Source: Sipunculus nudus
Lineage: Eukaryota; Annelida; Sipuncula; Golfingiida; Sipunculidae
Reading direction: 5' to 3'
Assembly: GCA_026874595.1 (NCBI GenBank)
Contig: CM049308.1
Location: forward strand, 92,509,624-92,573,623
Length of the DNA stretch: 64,000 nt
Under the pieces are notes generated by a model. The model searched no databases and was not told the DNA's origin. It saw only the letters and a list, made by a program, of their open reading frames with translations. How positions within the stretch are numbered: position 1 is the stretch's first letter; each line of letters opens with the position of its first letter. Made by a program: the position numbers and the translations under genes. Positions 12,931 to 25,352 of the stretch are shown here, piece by piece.

Positions 12931-13197
12931 GAAAATCGCCACAGGAGGTTCCTCTGCGTGAACTAAGAGATGCTTGGTGTAAATGACGCCACTTCACCAT
13001 CTGTATGCGGAAGGCCTTCTCAATCCACCGTACAAATTTATTAATACGACAGGTCACGCATATACACGCACATGGAAACACGTACTTGCGTTTGAGACCT
13101 TGCCCAAGGATTTTGGCACGGTGGGGGTCTGACCAGGATCCAAACTCACGACTCTTGATCATATGCCCGGAACCTTAACAATTACACCACCGCCCAC
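12931..13197 (-). mobile_element. tRNA-derived SINE
   Basis: Read on the minus strand from 13197, the sequence starts with a tRNA-like head. It has an A-box-like 'ggtggtgtaattgttaagg' and a B-box-like 'gtgagtttggatcctgg'. A body follows containing 'ccttgggcaaggtctc', which resembles conserved central domains of animal SINEs. The body also contains 'gtgtttccatgtgcgtgtatatgcg', which matches the unit of the adjoining minisatellite. The 3' part runs straight into the minisatellite. The open frame across this region is a by-product. Confidence 0.65.
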
Positions 13198-14327
13198 ACT
13201 ACAACATTAATATAGTTTAATGGATATATTGAAACCCTTCCAAGATGTGTCTACTAACAGTATAAGAAATCTTTGTTTATTGAGATGCTTTAAATCATCC
13301 GATTGTGTCGGATAGCCGAACTAAGAGTGGTAGATGATGATGCAAAAATCAGTATTTCGGAGAAAGACCAACTCTATTATTTAAAAAAAATGAAACAAAG
13401 AAAAATTATTCAGAAATAAGAACACGAGTTTTTAAAAATTACAAGTAAACAGCACACTTAATACTGGGGCGCAAACTCCACCCCTAGCATCGGAAGAAGC
13501 CGTTTTAAATGTTCAACGCGTCGTCTCTGCTGTTCTTCCGTGTTTTGATCTTGGAAAGCATATTTGCCATGGTTCATTTATCAAATATGTCCGAAGTGCC
13601 AAGTTCAGTAATATATTCACATGTTAAAACAGGTAAAAGATAAGAATATCACTGTTAGAAAACTGCTTCAGTAAATCATCTATTATCGTCAACAACACAA
13701 ATGATTCTCTTTTAATACACTAATTATATTACCAACTACAAGATATATGTATGTGTGTACATGCATTATGCCAAACTTCAGTCATCAACCATACACACTT
13801 TTATAACTAATATCTGTGGAACCACTGAAAGAAATGTTGCCCAGAGAAATGGAACTATATCTGTCCATTGTAAAAAGGGGAGCCCACTTGTATAAGAAAA
13901 TATCAGTTTTTGGAAATTTGAAATTTAGATATGCAATATATAAAGAAAAACAATCCCCGGTTCACATTAATCACCAACACTACAGTAAATTAGTTAGAGT
14001 GGGCATGGACATAAAAATGTGTTATCACGACAAGAATTGCATCGCATGCATGTTTGCCATCGGTTCTTCATTGGTGAAGACGTAAATGCTCGTAAATACC
14101 ATGATTAACTACTCGGGGGTAGAGGTAAACTTGCAGTACAAAAGTGGTCGTATATCTCATTATCTCAACAGAAATATAGTATTTCGTCAAAGTTTGATTT
14201 TAAACACAGCTAAGAAATTACAAAATGTTTTTCAGTATAACAAACAACAATGTTTTTGGATATAAGGGAATTGAAAGAAGAATGTGAAATGCCACCGTAA
14301 AATAAGCTTTTTTATGAAGAAAATAAA
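13198..14327. other. No gene seen
   Basis: This is AT-rich sequence without a recognised repeat. A small open frame at 13816-14085 (+) has no recognisable motif and no splice or promoter support. Confidence 0.45.
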
Positions 14328-14850
14328 CACCTAAAATCATATTTCTAATGTACATTAAGTACATTTAATTTGACACTTTAGTATCTAATGTCATCAAACC
14401 ATTAGTTTTGCTTACTTTAGTACCGTGGTTGCATGGAACTGGTGTGACTGAGATGAGGATTTGTAATGTCTTTTATGTCAAATCTAATATTCTTAAAAAT
14501 TGGGACTTCTGGTATAAGAAAAACGTTAAATATTTATATTTCCCATCGGTTGATTTTGGTAGACATTGAGTATGTCAAACTACATGCCTTACGAAAATGC
14601 ATTGTGCAAACAAATTCTGTTGCAATTTTTACCTTTAATCTTTATTCTGGCATAAATCTATTGGCCTATAGGTCACAGCGAATCGAATCATTCGAGAAAT
14701 TTAGGAAAACCCTAATTTTCCATTAAAAAACTATTGTTACAATTAAAGACTGCCTAATATAAAAAGCACTGGTGTTGTTTCGTCCGCATTTGGCATAAAT
14801 ATTTCTCTATGAATTTCCTATGTACATGCCATAATTAAAGGTGAGCTGTA
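14328..14850 (-). repeat. Right arm of the dispersed inverted repeat, plus an old repeat
   Basis: 14328-14648 is the inverted partner of 6412-6722. 14746-14845 is a direct partner of 8120-8220. The two partners lie in a different order and orientation at the two loci, so this is at least two repeat pieces shuffled relative to each other. Confidence 0.55.
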
Positions 14851-16259
14851 ACTGATATTTTTTATTCGCTCACTGGATTCACATGAAAGTTGCCCTAAAG
14901 CCAAATTATAGTTCATTTCAGTGAAGGTAACAATCTTAAGTAAACGAAAATTATCCTGAGTAATATGAGCTATGCTTTTACACCGAATGTTTATCCCAGC
15001 TTTTGACTTTTGCACACGCCCCACATATATTTCAGTTTTATAACGTCATACTGACCAAACAAGGCCACCATGCGGATTCATTCTGGACAAGTGCACTTAT
15101 GAGCATGCCGAGTGGAAAACAGAAGACATCAGAGTTTTCACCATGAAAAAAAACTACATCTATAATAAAAATTACGATGTAATGTGGCTTGTATATATGT
15201 GTGTGTGTGTGTGTGTGAAAAATGACAGTATTAGGTCTATAACTATAAGAATTTCAAATTCAGCACCGGTATGTTTCATCTGTCGTCACCTCACATTGAT
15301 TGTGAAAGACCTGAACTTACTAATTAAGGATCGAATTTAGGGCAGGCTTTGTTAGTTTTTTAACTTGCTAGATAAAATATGAAAATATCTCGTTATTGTG
15401 TCCTCCCTGTTCATGGGCAATATATTTTGTTAAAATTTTGGTGAATATAATTTTGAAAAAAAAAAGGGTGACCATAGGCTACTTATATGTACTATATCAC
15501 ACCCATAGCTCAAATGGCGAGCAGACATGGGGTAATAGTAACAAGTAAAAGTAATAGTAATCGACTATAACAGCTTTTTCCATGTTATAGTAATAGTAAT
15601 AGACTAAAAACATTGAGCTGTAATAGTAATAGTAATAGAAACAGAAGGCAAAGTAATAGAGTAATACGTATTACTTTCTATTACTTCTTATGGCCTATTT
15701 GGTCATGAAGAAAATCAGCAAATCATCATGAACAGACTCAGTCCTGTCCAGTGACTGCCCAGGATGTGGGGCAGACCAATAATGCATTTATAATAAGCTA
15801 ATGGTGTTTTCACTACTGAAAAAAAAATATATATTTTTTAATAAATAACAAAATAAATATAAATAAGTTATACATTTCTGTATTTAAGAAACCAGTTAAA
15901 AATGTCAATCTTTCCAATTTTTAAAGGAAGTGTCTGGGCAGCCAGTTGTTCAGACTCAGATAATATGCATCCAACATTGTCTGCTGCCAAGACTTTTGAC
16001 GTTTAGAACTTGTGCAGCCTACAATGATGCTATAAATATTATCACTTGAATAAACTCATATTACTAGCACATGTTTATTACCTTGTTAGCATGTATACAT
16101 ATTTTTTTTATTTTTTTTTTTATTCTTAATACTTCTTTGTTGTTTTACAGTACTAATTTTGCAAACCTCCTTTCAGCATATTTAATTATATTAATTTATA
16201 TTTAGAAAATTTAATGAACATTTTTTTCACAATATTATTATGCCTGTTTTAACACAGGA
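14851..16259. other. Gap with microsatellites
   Basis: A (TG)n run lies at about 15199-15217. 15530-15680 is an imperfect TAATAG/GTAATA hexamer-like tract that switches to its complement near 15670 ('gtaatacgtattac'). Poly-T runs lie around 16100-16125. No gene is seen. Confidence 0.6.
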
Positions 16260-16385
16260 AATTTGGATATTGACACACCAAAAACATTTCTCACATTTGA
16301 AGAATGGGAAATGATGAAAGAGAATATTGCAGTGAAAAAGGACATGCCTAAGGAAAACAGGTCATGCATGCTACCAATATTGTAA
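16260..16385 (+). pseudogene. Possible small coding fragment, origin unknown
   Basis: After an acceptor-like 'tgttttaacacag' an open frame reads 41 residues, beginning with DTPKTFLTFEEWEMM and ending at a stop at 16383-16385. The amino-acid composition (acidic, W and F in an alternating pattern) looks more protein-like than most frames nearby. No start codon, partner exon or family is recognised. It may be an exon remnant of a decayed transposon gene. Confidence is low. Confidence 0.2.
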
Positions 16386-17757
16386 AGTTTACCACCTCTT
16401 TGTCCACACACAAGATGTCCAGTGCAATGGAATAAAATACGGCATCATATCCAAATGAAGACATACACCTCAAAGCTAGGGTATTCTTGTCTCCAGTTTG
16501 TTTCTATCCAGAATGTTGATGTAAACAGTATGTTTATTGAATATATCAATTAGGATTGGGAAACAGGGCTCAGCATTGTATTAATTCATCACCAGAGGAA
16601 AACCCAATGGATATACTGTGAAGATGAAAAGTTAGCCATAAAACCTTAACTTCATTTTGTAATATGACGATATGTTACACTTATGAATATGAAAGGAATG
16701 ACCTTTAAGTGCTATATTTTATGTAGTATTGGTAAATGGTATAATTAATGCTTCGATTTAATGCATGCTAACCCGGAATGATAAATTATACTTTATTAAT
16801 CCCTTTGCAAGGAAATTGCATTGTTTTGTACTTTGTATAAATAGTGTACATTAACATATCAAATAAACCAATGTAATATAAACATTGATAATTTAGGTTT
16901 CAATATATAAATGAACAGATTTAAAGATGCTGAAATAATTATGATTCTCAGTATCATTAGGCCTTCTGGTAAAGACACAGTTTAACTTTAAGCCCATATG
17001 ACACGACCAAATTTCGAAAGCCATTCGGCATCTCATCATTCTCACTTAGGCACTATTGTGTACTATCTCGTATGTACGACATATTATATCGTACGTACAA
17101 CATAGTTAATCTTACGGATCTGTTTCACAGACTACACTTATGTATAAGCAATATACATATATGTGTGTTAAATAATGCGTGTTCTCACCCTAACTACACA
17201 CATCTCCACCTTGCAAACCGTCGGAACATTGTTGAAACGAAAACACACACATATATTTATTCATGTATTTATTTATTTGTATTTAGTAAAAATTTAAATG
17301 CTATTCGATTTATCATTTTTTTTGTGTCTATGTTTCTGAAAAATTTGAAGGAAGCGAAATTTATCAAATCGTTGTCTGCCAGTCATATACAGAACTTTCA
17401 TTTTTTAAATAGGTAATAAAATTCTGTCAGCAGCGTATGATGTTATAATGGCGAGCCTGTCAAAGTATTAATTGAATTTTTGCCTTTGCCAAATTGAAAC
17501 TACCTTTTGAAGAAAGAAGGGTTGGACAAGAGGTACAGCTACTTAATAGCCTGATTTTAAGAAACTGAGAATCTATATTCTAACCTGATCTGTCTTAGAA
17601 CTAGATTTAATACATAATGCACCGTGTAGTAGATCTTTTAAACTATTTAATGCATATACAGCCATTGAAATGAATGTTGGGTAGCTGAACAGTCAACGAC
17701 CCATTTTATGGGGTATGTATAATTTTTATTTTAAACTAAATTATAAAAAATATATTA
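16386..17757. other. No gene seen
   Basis: This is AT-rich sequence. A 114-codon open frame at 17072-17416 (+) is A/T-rich with no recognisable domain, and I do not support it as a gene. Confidence 0.45.
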
Positions 17758-18251
17758 ACAAGGCCTACAGGCCTAATGCGAACCTGTGCAAAGTTTGGGA
17801 GTATGAATGGAGGTTTATTTTTACAATTTAATATTGATCCTCTTAAGTCCTGCATATCTACCTTAGTCTATATGATTTCAGCAAAATGGGCGTTTCGGAC
17901 CTGCAAGTTTCGGACTAGGACATTTTAAAACTAGGATGTATCAGTCAAGATATTTCGGATTTGTTCTTTTTGCCAGGGAGGATTATAGGGACAGATGAAC
18001 GGACAATATGGCAGCATGGTTTCGGAGAAGAACATTTTTTATGTTTTTTTTAGCTTTTTCCCTATAAAATCTAAGAAAATGCAGTAAGCCAAGAAATAAG
18101 CAAAATATCTGATAGAATTTCTTTGATTTCAAATATTTTGCAAAAAATTTGGTGATGCTAGCTCCTGCCTTTGAGATAGCTATGACGCACGACGGGCAGA
18201 CGGAAGACGGACGACGCCACACCATTGCATAAGCTCACAGGTTTGCTAAGA
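17758..18251 (-). mobile_element. Family D element, uninterrupted copy
   Basis: The 3' end lies at the left: hairpin AAGGCCTACAGGCCT and GCGAACCTGTG at 17778-17788. The 5' end is at the right: CACAGGTTTGC at 18236-18246, one base off the exact inverted partner. The interior is the D consensus without the C insertion found at 6.9-8.1 kb. No coding capacity is seen. Confidence 0.65.
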
Positions 18252-18309
18252 AGTTTTTTTTTTTTAAACAGGTGAAAGATATAGTTCCAATAATCTGGAA
18301 ATTCTGCGT

Positions 18310-18389
18310 CTAGACATTGTGTCTAGACGTCTAGACGCTGTGTCTAGACGTCTAGACACAGCGTCTAGACGTCTAGACACATTGTCTAG
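18310..18389. repeat. 80-bp near-perfect palindrome
   Basis: The axis lies between 18349 and 18350. All 40 base pairs match except 18317/18382. Inside are three exact copies of the 16-bp palindrome GTCTAGACGTCTAGAC at 18321-18336, 18342-18357 and 18363-18378. They are spaced exactly 21 bp apart, with 5-bp linkers (gctgt, acagc) that are reverse complements of each other. It is not part of the neighbouring element consensus. Confidence 0.95.
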
Positions 18390-18689
18390 TCACCAGACAG
18401 AGCCAGGTTAGTTGCCATGGTGATGTCTGGACCCCACCTGGTTGTACTGAGGGACCTCTTGACTTGGCTGCTGAAACTCAGCATGTTGTCAAATCTGTTT
18501 TCAAACACAGAAAGCCTTTTTCAATTGGCTACACTGCTTTTATAAAGCTGCATTTACCCAATCTATTCTTATAAAACTGGCAGAAGCCTACCATAGAATA
18601 ACTCTTGTAAAGTTTAAACCAATCAGCTTAACAGTTTCATCATAAAACTGAATAAGCTAGAAGAGTCTAAAATTACATTTTCGCTTGTA

Positions 18690-19195
18690 AAAAACATATC
18701 CATGTAGGTGGCGCCACCAATAATTCAATTTCAGATATGACATATGTGACAAACATTGGCATAAAATTCGGTGATGATAGCTCTGGCCATTTCTGAGATT
18801 TTGATTTTAGTGTGCTTTTTTGGACAGATGACCAAGTTCAACCTCCTGTAACTCGGCCAAAAATCTCCGAACTGGAACCATTCGAACAAATTTGAGAAAG
18901 ATTTTTCCAGGGATCATTTCTATGCAATATTGGACAATTTGGCTGGACAGTTTCGGAGAAGAAGATTTTAAAAGCTTTTCCCTATTTAATCTCAGAAAAT
19001 GCTGTTAAAAATATAAACAAAATCCGAAAGAGTTTTTCAGATGACTATTTATTTGCCAAAAAAATTGGTGATGCTAGCTCCTGACGTTTTTGAAATAGCT
19101 ATGGTTAACGTATAGACGACGCACACCGCGCGCACGAAGCACGACGGACGACGCTGCACCATCGCATAAGCTTACACGTTCGCTAAAAAGGTCAG
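18690..19195 (-). mobile_element. Family D-related element, 5' part
   Basis: The right end has the D-type 5' region: 'gacgacgctgcaccatcgca' and a decayed terminus 'tacacgttcgcta'. The interior holds 'ggtggcgccaccaat' at about 18708, and 'ggcataaaattcggtgatgatagctc' units shared with 23.0 and 24.2 kb. The hairpin 3' end is not found next to it. Confidence 0.5.
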
Positions 19196-19254
19196 GATTA
19201 CCAGCATATCTGTTATCACTGTTTAAGTTATAAATGAAAATTAAAGATACTTAA

Positions 19255-19560
19255 CAGGCTAGGTAGAATTGACTGCTGTGTAAAAGTGGGTAGCCACTAC
19301 GGATGACAGATACAATCTAAGCTGACTCCGCATGGTGGTTCCAGGAGCTGGAGGCAGCAGGAGCTGGCATCCAAGAGGAAGGGGGTCGCCGGGGCAACAC
19401 AGTTGCCCAGAGAGGCAGAGGGCGGAGTCCTCAGCTGCCTGTGATTGGCCGATAGCCGATGTCCAGCTGATCAGCAACTGTCATGGGCTCATGTCAGGAT
19501 TTCGGACAATAACAGAACACAGCATGGAAGTTACAAGAGGTTTCTAGGCCCAATGGCCAC
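19255..19560. other. Short GC-rich segment of unknown nature
   Basis: GC content rises sharply for about 200 bp (around 19320-19500), with 'ggaggcagcaggagctgg', 'cagagggcggagtcc' and an inverted CCAAT box 'tgattggccgat'. It could be a retroposed promoter or exon piece, or a regulatory element. Short open frames on both strands have no recognised homology. Confidence 0.25.
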
Positions 19561-19821
19561 AATTTTTGCCCTGCACATCCGTATAGCTCAGATGACTTAA
19601 TAAGTTAAGCTAACATATTATTAGGGTCTGTGCTATAGTGTGAATACTTAGTCAACATGATATCATCCTGTCATCAAGTATAATAACTAAATGGCTCAGC
19701 TGTATATAAAATATATTTTATTACAGAAACAAGATGTTCTTAATATCCTTTAGACATTTATGATTATGACTAATAATGGGTGATAATCTACTTTGAGAAC
19801 CAGTTTGAAACAACTCTCAAC

Positions 19822-21330
19822 AAGGCCTACAGGCCTAATGCGAACCTGTGCATTGGGAAATACACCAGGTATAATGCTTCAATGCTGGACCATTACTTCT
19901 CATGTATATGAACAATGCAGGTACTAAACATTTTGAATAAGAAACAATTACACAAACTTCACTGCTGAAATTCTGGCCTGGGTGCACACAACACAACTAG
20001 GGACCCATGGGTCTCGACGCCAAGCTGAATTTGTCTATAAGGATATTTTTAAAGAAACTTTTCAGAATGACAGTCCTGTGACCTTAACAAATGACCTTGT
20101 GACCAAAAATTCTTAAGCTTTATTTTTAAAGAAATTTTTCAGAATGACAGTCCTGTGACCTTAACAAATGACCTTGTGACCAAAAAATCTTAGAACTTAA
20201 TATCCTTGAACTTGCAGCATTAGGATTATTGTAACAATTTTTAAAAAAGTGACCTTGACCTCTGCCCAGATAACCTCAAATTCTACAGGTTTCCTCACTT
20301 TGGGCAAGTAAGCCATGTGTGAACGTTGGAAAGTTCAGGATGAAAAGTTTGATCAGTGCATCCACAATCTTTTTAAAGATGTGGCTTCTGTGACCTTCAA
20401 CTTAGATCGCTGGACCCTGAAAATCAAAATGAATTTACTTATGTGGTTGGTCATTATTAAATCAGGTTTGAAGCCAGTCTGTCTATCCAAAGCAGAATTA
20501 TCATCCATACTAATTTGTGAATGGATGGGCCCTGAGACCTTGACCTTTGACCTATGACCCAAAAATCAAACAAAATCTTCCCCTAGTGGCAGGTTAGCAA
20601 TATCTTGAAGACGGAAGGTTTGCAATGAAAAGTTTGGCATCAAATGCACACACATTCCTTTTTAAGAAGTAGGTCCTGTGACCTTGACCATTGACCTCAT
20701 GACCCCAAAATCATATAGGTTCTTGCTTTTGTGGTGGGCCATGTGTAAGTTAAGTTTGAAATCCATGTGCCAATCCAACCTGGAGTTATTGTCTGGAAAC
20801 AAATTTGTGTGGATGGACGGATTGACAGACAGACATACAAACAGACAGACAGACAGACAGGGTGATTAGTATAGGGCATCCACTTGTGATCAATAAAAAC
20901 ACCAGGTTTGAGGACACCAGATGTAATCACAGCTGAGAAACTGACATGATTGTTGTCATTTTATAGTAAATAAATATAGGTGGCACCACCACGTTTCAGG
21001 AACTGACAAAACTAGTCATGGTCAATATTCAAGGCACGATTCATGACAAACCATGCATTAATTATCAAGATATTGGAGGTTTTGTATCAATTTTTTTACT
21101 ATTCTGGGGGGTACTTTCAAGCCCCATAGTTCGAAGGATATAGGTCGCAGAGACCTAATTTCAGATTTCAAAGAAGATTTTTTATTGACCTCCCTGGATG
21201 TTTACTTAGAAGTTTCTAGGACCAGCCATTATTATTAGTGCCCTGCTAACAGACAGCCAGACGTCCGGGCGGACGACAGACAAAGCGCCATTCATATACC
21301 TCAGTTGACTTACAGTCAGCTGAGCTAAAA
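19822..21330 (-). mobile_element. Family alpha element abutting a D tail
   Basis: The right (5') end carries CAGTCAGCTGAGC exactly at 21313-21325. The left (3') end carries the 12-bp palindrome GACCCATGGGTC (20002-20013) followed by CTAGTT on the minus strand. The interior has 'gaccttgacctttgacctatg', a minus-strand run of AGGTCA half-sites, and a CTGT/CAGA microsatellite around 20825-20865. Immediately left lies a D-type 3' end (19825-19853). Together they match 11136-11367 in inverted order. Confidence 0.62.
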
Positions 21331-24300
21331 ATTATTGTAGCTGGCACCACCAGTCTTGTATACAGAAGGTTTCAGAGATATATACATATGCCCAAGTTCA
21401 GACTGAATTATCACACCCCTCCTGAGAAATAAGCAGGGACACACACTGTGCAAAATAATTATTGTAGGTGGCACCACCAGTCTTGTATATGACAAGTGTA
21501 CGATAATTAAAATACGATAGGTATAAATATGCCCAATTTCAGGATGATATATCAAATTCCTCTATAGAAATAAGCAGGCACAAAAGTCACCAATGTGCAA
21601 ATGTCATTGTAGGTGGTGACACCTGTCTTGTGAACGAGAAACCCATCAAAGACACATAGACAGGTCAAAATATTAGGCCAATACATCAAACCTACCTTAA
21701 GTCTGATGCATGGGGCTGACCACGCTTAGGTGAGAAAGGCAGTTGCCCCGAGTGAACTGTGACAAATTTGCTAGCTCAGGCTACTGCACTGAGTGAACTC
21801 ATGACCCGCACCTGGCTAGACTGGATGAACTTTTGACCTGTACCTTGCTGCACTGAGTGAACTCTTGACCTGTTGCCTAATCTGATACAGTTGGCAGTGT
21901 GCCAAAGCTATAAATAGATTGGCTCCACGTGCACCCCTGAGGGTCATGACACCAATGAGATGATCACAAGGTGCCCATGAGGTGTTCACATGTCACCCAT
22001 GAGGGGATCACATGCCTTGTGCTTGGCTGCACTGACTGAACTCTTGACCTATATCTGGCTGCACTGAATGAACTCTTGATCTATTGCCAAATCTGAAACA
22101 GTTGGCAGTTTCTTAACCTATGTAAATATACAGACACAATCTTGGCCTGTTGGCAAATCTGTTTACACATACTGAAAGACTGGCTAAAATGTTTTTTTTT
22201 TCAAGCTGAAATATTCATAAACTTTTTTATCAAAATATCTAGAAAAATAAAATATTCAGTTCCTTCGTTGTTAAAGGTCCAATAATTCTGCCAAAAATCA
22301 TTCAAGTTAACTTGAACAAAGGCCACCTAAGAATAATTTTTGTGCCATGTAACAGAAGTTATAATTAAAACAATAATTTTGTAGAAGTACAGTTTTGCAG
22401 TCCTCAGTTTGAGTTAGACATAATAATGGCCATAAGACCAACATAAGTTTTTCTGATATGATTGAAAGAACCATGTCTTACGATAATTCTTTTGAAAAAT
22501 TGAACGATTAAACTTGACAGTTTCATCATAAACTTTTTAAGATGAAAGAGGCTAAAATTATGAGGATTTTGCCCATAAAAAACAGGTCAATGTAGGTGGC
22601 ACATCAAAACTTTAAATATGAGTCATGTGACCAACATTTGCACAATACTTAGTAATGCTGGCTTCTGTCATTTCTGAGATAACTATGTCAGTATGCTTAC
22701 TTGGCCAAAAGACCGTTCAAATTCATTTAACTCCACTAAAATTCATCAAATGCAAACCATTTGAACAAACTTGAGAGTGCTTGCCTCTGGGCTCGTTTCT
22801 GTAATATATTGAACAATTTGGCTGGAGCGTTTACAAGAAGACTTTTAAAGGTTTTTCCCAGCTTTTTCCCAATAAAATCTAAGTAAATGGAGATAGCAAA
22901 AAACATAAGCTGAATCCCACAACATTTGATATGTGACATATAATTGCATAAAATCTGGGGATGGTAGCTCCTGTAATTCCTGAGAAATTATGGGTTGATA
23001 TACAGATGACCAATGACCCCCGTACAAAAAAGGTCAATGCAGGTGGCGCCACCAATACCTGAATTTCATATATGACTCATGTGACCAACACTGGCATAAA
23101 ATCTGGTGATGATAGCTCTGGCCGTTTCTGAGATTGTCATTTAAGTATGCTTTTTTGGACAGATGACTAGGTTCAACTTCCTGTAATTCGGCCCAAATAC
23201 ACAGAACTTGAACCATTTGAACAAACTTGAGAGAGATGGTATAAAAGATTATTTCTGTGAAATATTGAACAAACTGGTTTGAGCGTTTCAGAGGAGAAGA
23301 TTTTTAAAGTTTTTTTTAGCTTTTTCTGTATAAAATCTAAGAAAATGCAGATTTTTTTCAGATGGCTAATTTTTTGCATTAAATTTCATGATGCTAGCTC
23401 CAGTTGTTTTCGAAATAGTATAGGTTAACGTATACCTGTGATTGTAAACATCACCTGGCATGAGGAATATCTAAAATCAGAAATCGACATTTTTTAAAAG
23501 TTTTTAAAAAACATTCTTTTCAATATTAACCAAAGATAACCTGAAATCTAAATGTCTGGAGGCATGATGTAACGGATGCTGATAAACTGGTTCCAGTCTA
23601 GATGTATCTGCTTCACACAGCTAACATATATGGTAAAATGACTCAATTCAATCTTTATTATTCAGCAAAAATTCATTCTTTGGAACCATAAAAGACAATT
23701 ATTATAAGAATTATTCAGGGGATTATTCTTGTAAAATATTAAACAATTGGCCTCAGTGGGGTCAGTCAAAAAACATTTTGCAGGTTTATAACTCATATGG
23801 GAACATAAATCAAAATGGCTAAGTTAAGCTTCCAATAACTCAGCCAAAAATCACTGAACCAAAACCATTTGAACAAACTTGAATTATCAACATCTAAGGA
23901 TAATTTATGTGTGAGATTTAAGAATTTGGCCGAGTGGTTTTTGAGAAGAAGATTTTTGTAGCCACTGAGCTAAAATGGGCTGTTATGGCATATGACTAAA
24001 TTCAGCTTCCCATAACTCAGCCAAAAATCACTGAACTGAGACCATTTGAACAAACTTCAGAAAGCATTACAATAGGATCATTTCTGTGCGATATTAAACG
24101 ATTTGGCCAAATGGTTTCAGAGAAGAAGTTTTTTGTAGCTGTCAGTATGATACGAGCACTGATGACCCCCGTTCAAAAAAGGCTGATGCAGGTGGCGCCA
24201 CCAATACCTCAATTTCAGACATGACTCATGTGACCAACATTGGCATAAAATTTGGTGATGACAGCTAAAGCCGTTTCTAAGATTGTTATTTTATTATGCT

Positions 24301-24665
24301 TGTTGGAAAGATGACTAAGTTCAACTAGCTGTAACTCGGCCAAAAATCACGGAACTTAAAACCATTCAAACAAACTTGAGAGATATTGTTCCAGGGATCA
24401 TTTCTGTGAAATATTGGACAATTTGGCTGAACAGTTTCGGAGAAGAAGATTTTTAAAGTTTTTTTAGCTTTTTCTCTATAAAATCTAAGAAAATGCAGTT
24501 AGCCAAAAAATAAGCAAAATCTGATAGAGTTTTTTAGATGACTAATTTTTTGCAGAAAATTTCTTGATGCTAACTCCTGCCATTTTCAGGATAGTACGGG
24601 TTAACGTACAGACGAAGGCCGACGGATGACGCCACACCATCGCATAAGCTCACAGGTTCGCTAAA
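21331..24665 (-). mobile_element. Family D-type repeat block, internal units and 5' end
   Basis: The right end has the D 5' terminus CACAGGTTCGC at 24651-24661, next to 'gacgccacaccatcgcataa'. Leftward there are several units. Each contains 'gaccaacattggcataaaat', 'ttggacaatttggctg', 'cagtttcggagaagaag' and a GGTGGCGCCACC site (about 23040 and 24190; decayed near 22600). 21330-21640 has shorter units with 'ggcaccaccagtcttgta'. The possible 3' end is the D tail at 19825, which would mean that the alpha element at 20.0-21.3 kb is nested in it. No protein is encoded. Confidence 0.5.
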
Positions 24666-24878
24666 AATGTGCAATTTGGGGCTTCAGAAAAAAGCGTCAT
24701 TTATAAGATTTTAGAGACAATTTCCTACTAAGCATTCAACTAAGTAACACAAACAAAAAGGGGCTAAATTATATAAAAACCAACAACACTATGACTAATG
24801 AGATGAAGTGACCAGCAGACAGAACTGCAATATTTTCAGATCTACCAGCACTGCATGTTATAATACAGATCAGGCTGC
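24666..24878. other. Unassigned sequence
   Basis: Nothing is recognised between the D block and the MITE. Confidence 0.4.
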
Positions 24879-25352
24879 TTATGTTTAAAGGGGCCCAATC
24901 ACCTATCTGACCTTTATAAACTAAAGGTAATCCCTCGGAGCTTTCATAGAAATAGACCAGGAAATGTGGATATCACCACACACAGGCTTCTATTTTTGTT
25001 TAGATCAATGTGTTTATAATATGTTGGGGACTGCCAAAATAATCAAAACAAATTCAACAATGGCATCTGGCAGCAAGTCAGATAAGCCAGAGCTTTGCAA
25101 ATGACGTTTTGCAACAAGTGACCTTTCTACCTCTGCATATATGCAACCTACCACCTTGAGTAACATGTTGTTTCTGTTTTATTGCTGAGTTTACAAGCAT
25201 GTTGTTGATAAAAAATTCACACATGCTTCACAAAGGCCTTGAAAGAACTTTTCACAACAGAAATTACCCTTAGATCATTAATTTATACACAGAGGAAGCC
25301 AGAAATCACACATAATATTTTTCAAAAGGTAGATGATTGGGCACCTTTTATG
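24879..25352. mobile_element. MITE-like element with terminal inverted repeats and 5-bp target duplication
   Basis: The left terminus AAGGGGCCCAATCACCTATCT (from 24888, allowing a few leading bases) pairs with the right terminus AGGTAGATGATTGGGCACCTT, which matches at 18 of 21 positions. TTATG flanks both sides (24879-24883 and 25348-25352) as a candidate target-site duplication. The ~465-bp interior has no open frame of note. The superfamily is not assigned. Confidence 0.6.

Noticed and set aside
12931-13197. A functional tRNA gene
   Set aside because: The A- and B-box-like sequences are followed by a SINE body and the acceptor-stem pairing is not evident, so it is a tRNA-derived retroposon.
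17072-17416. 114-codon plus-strand frame
   Set aside because: It has an AT-rich, low-information peptide with no motif and no exon context.
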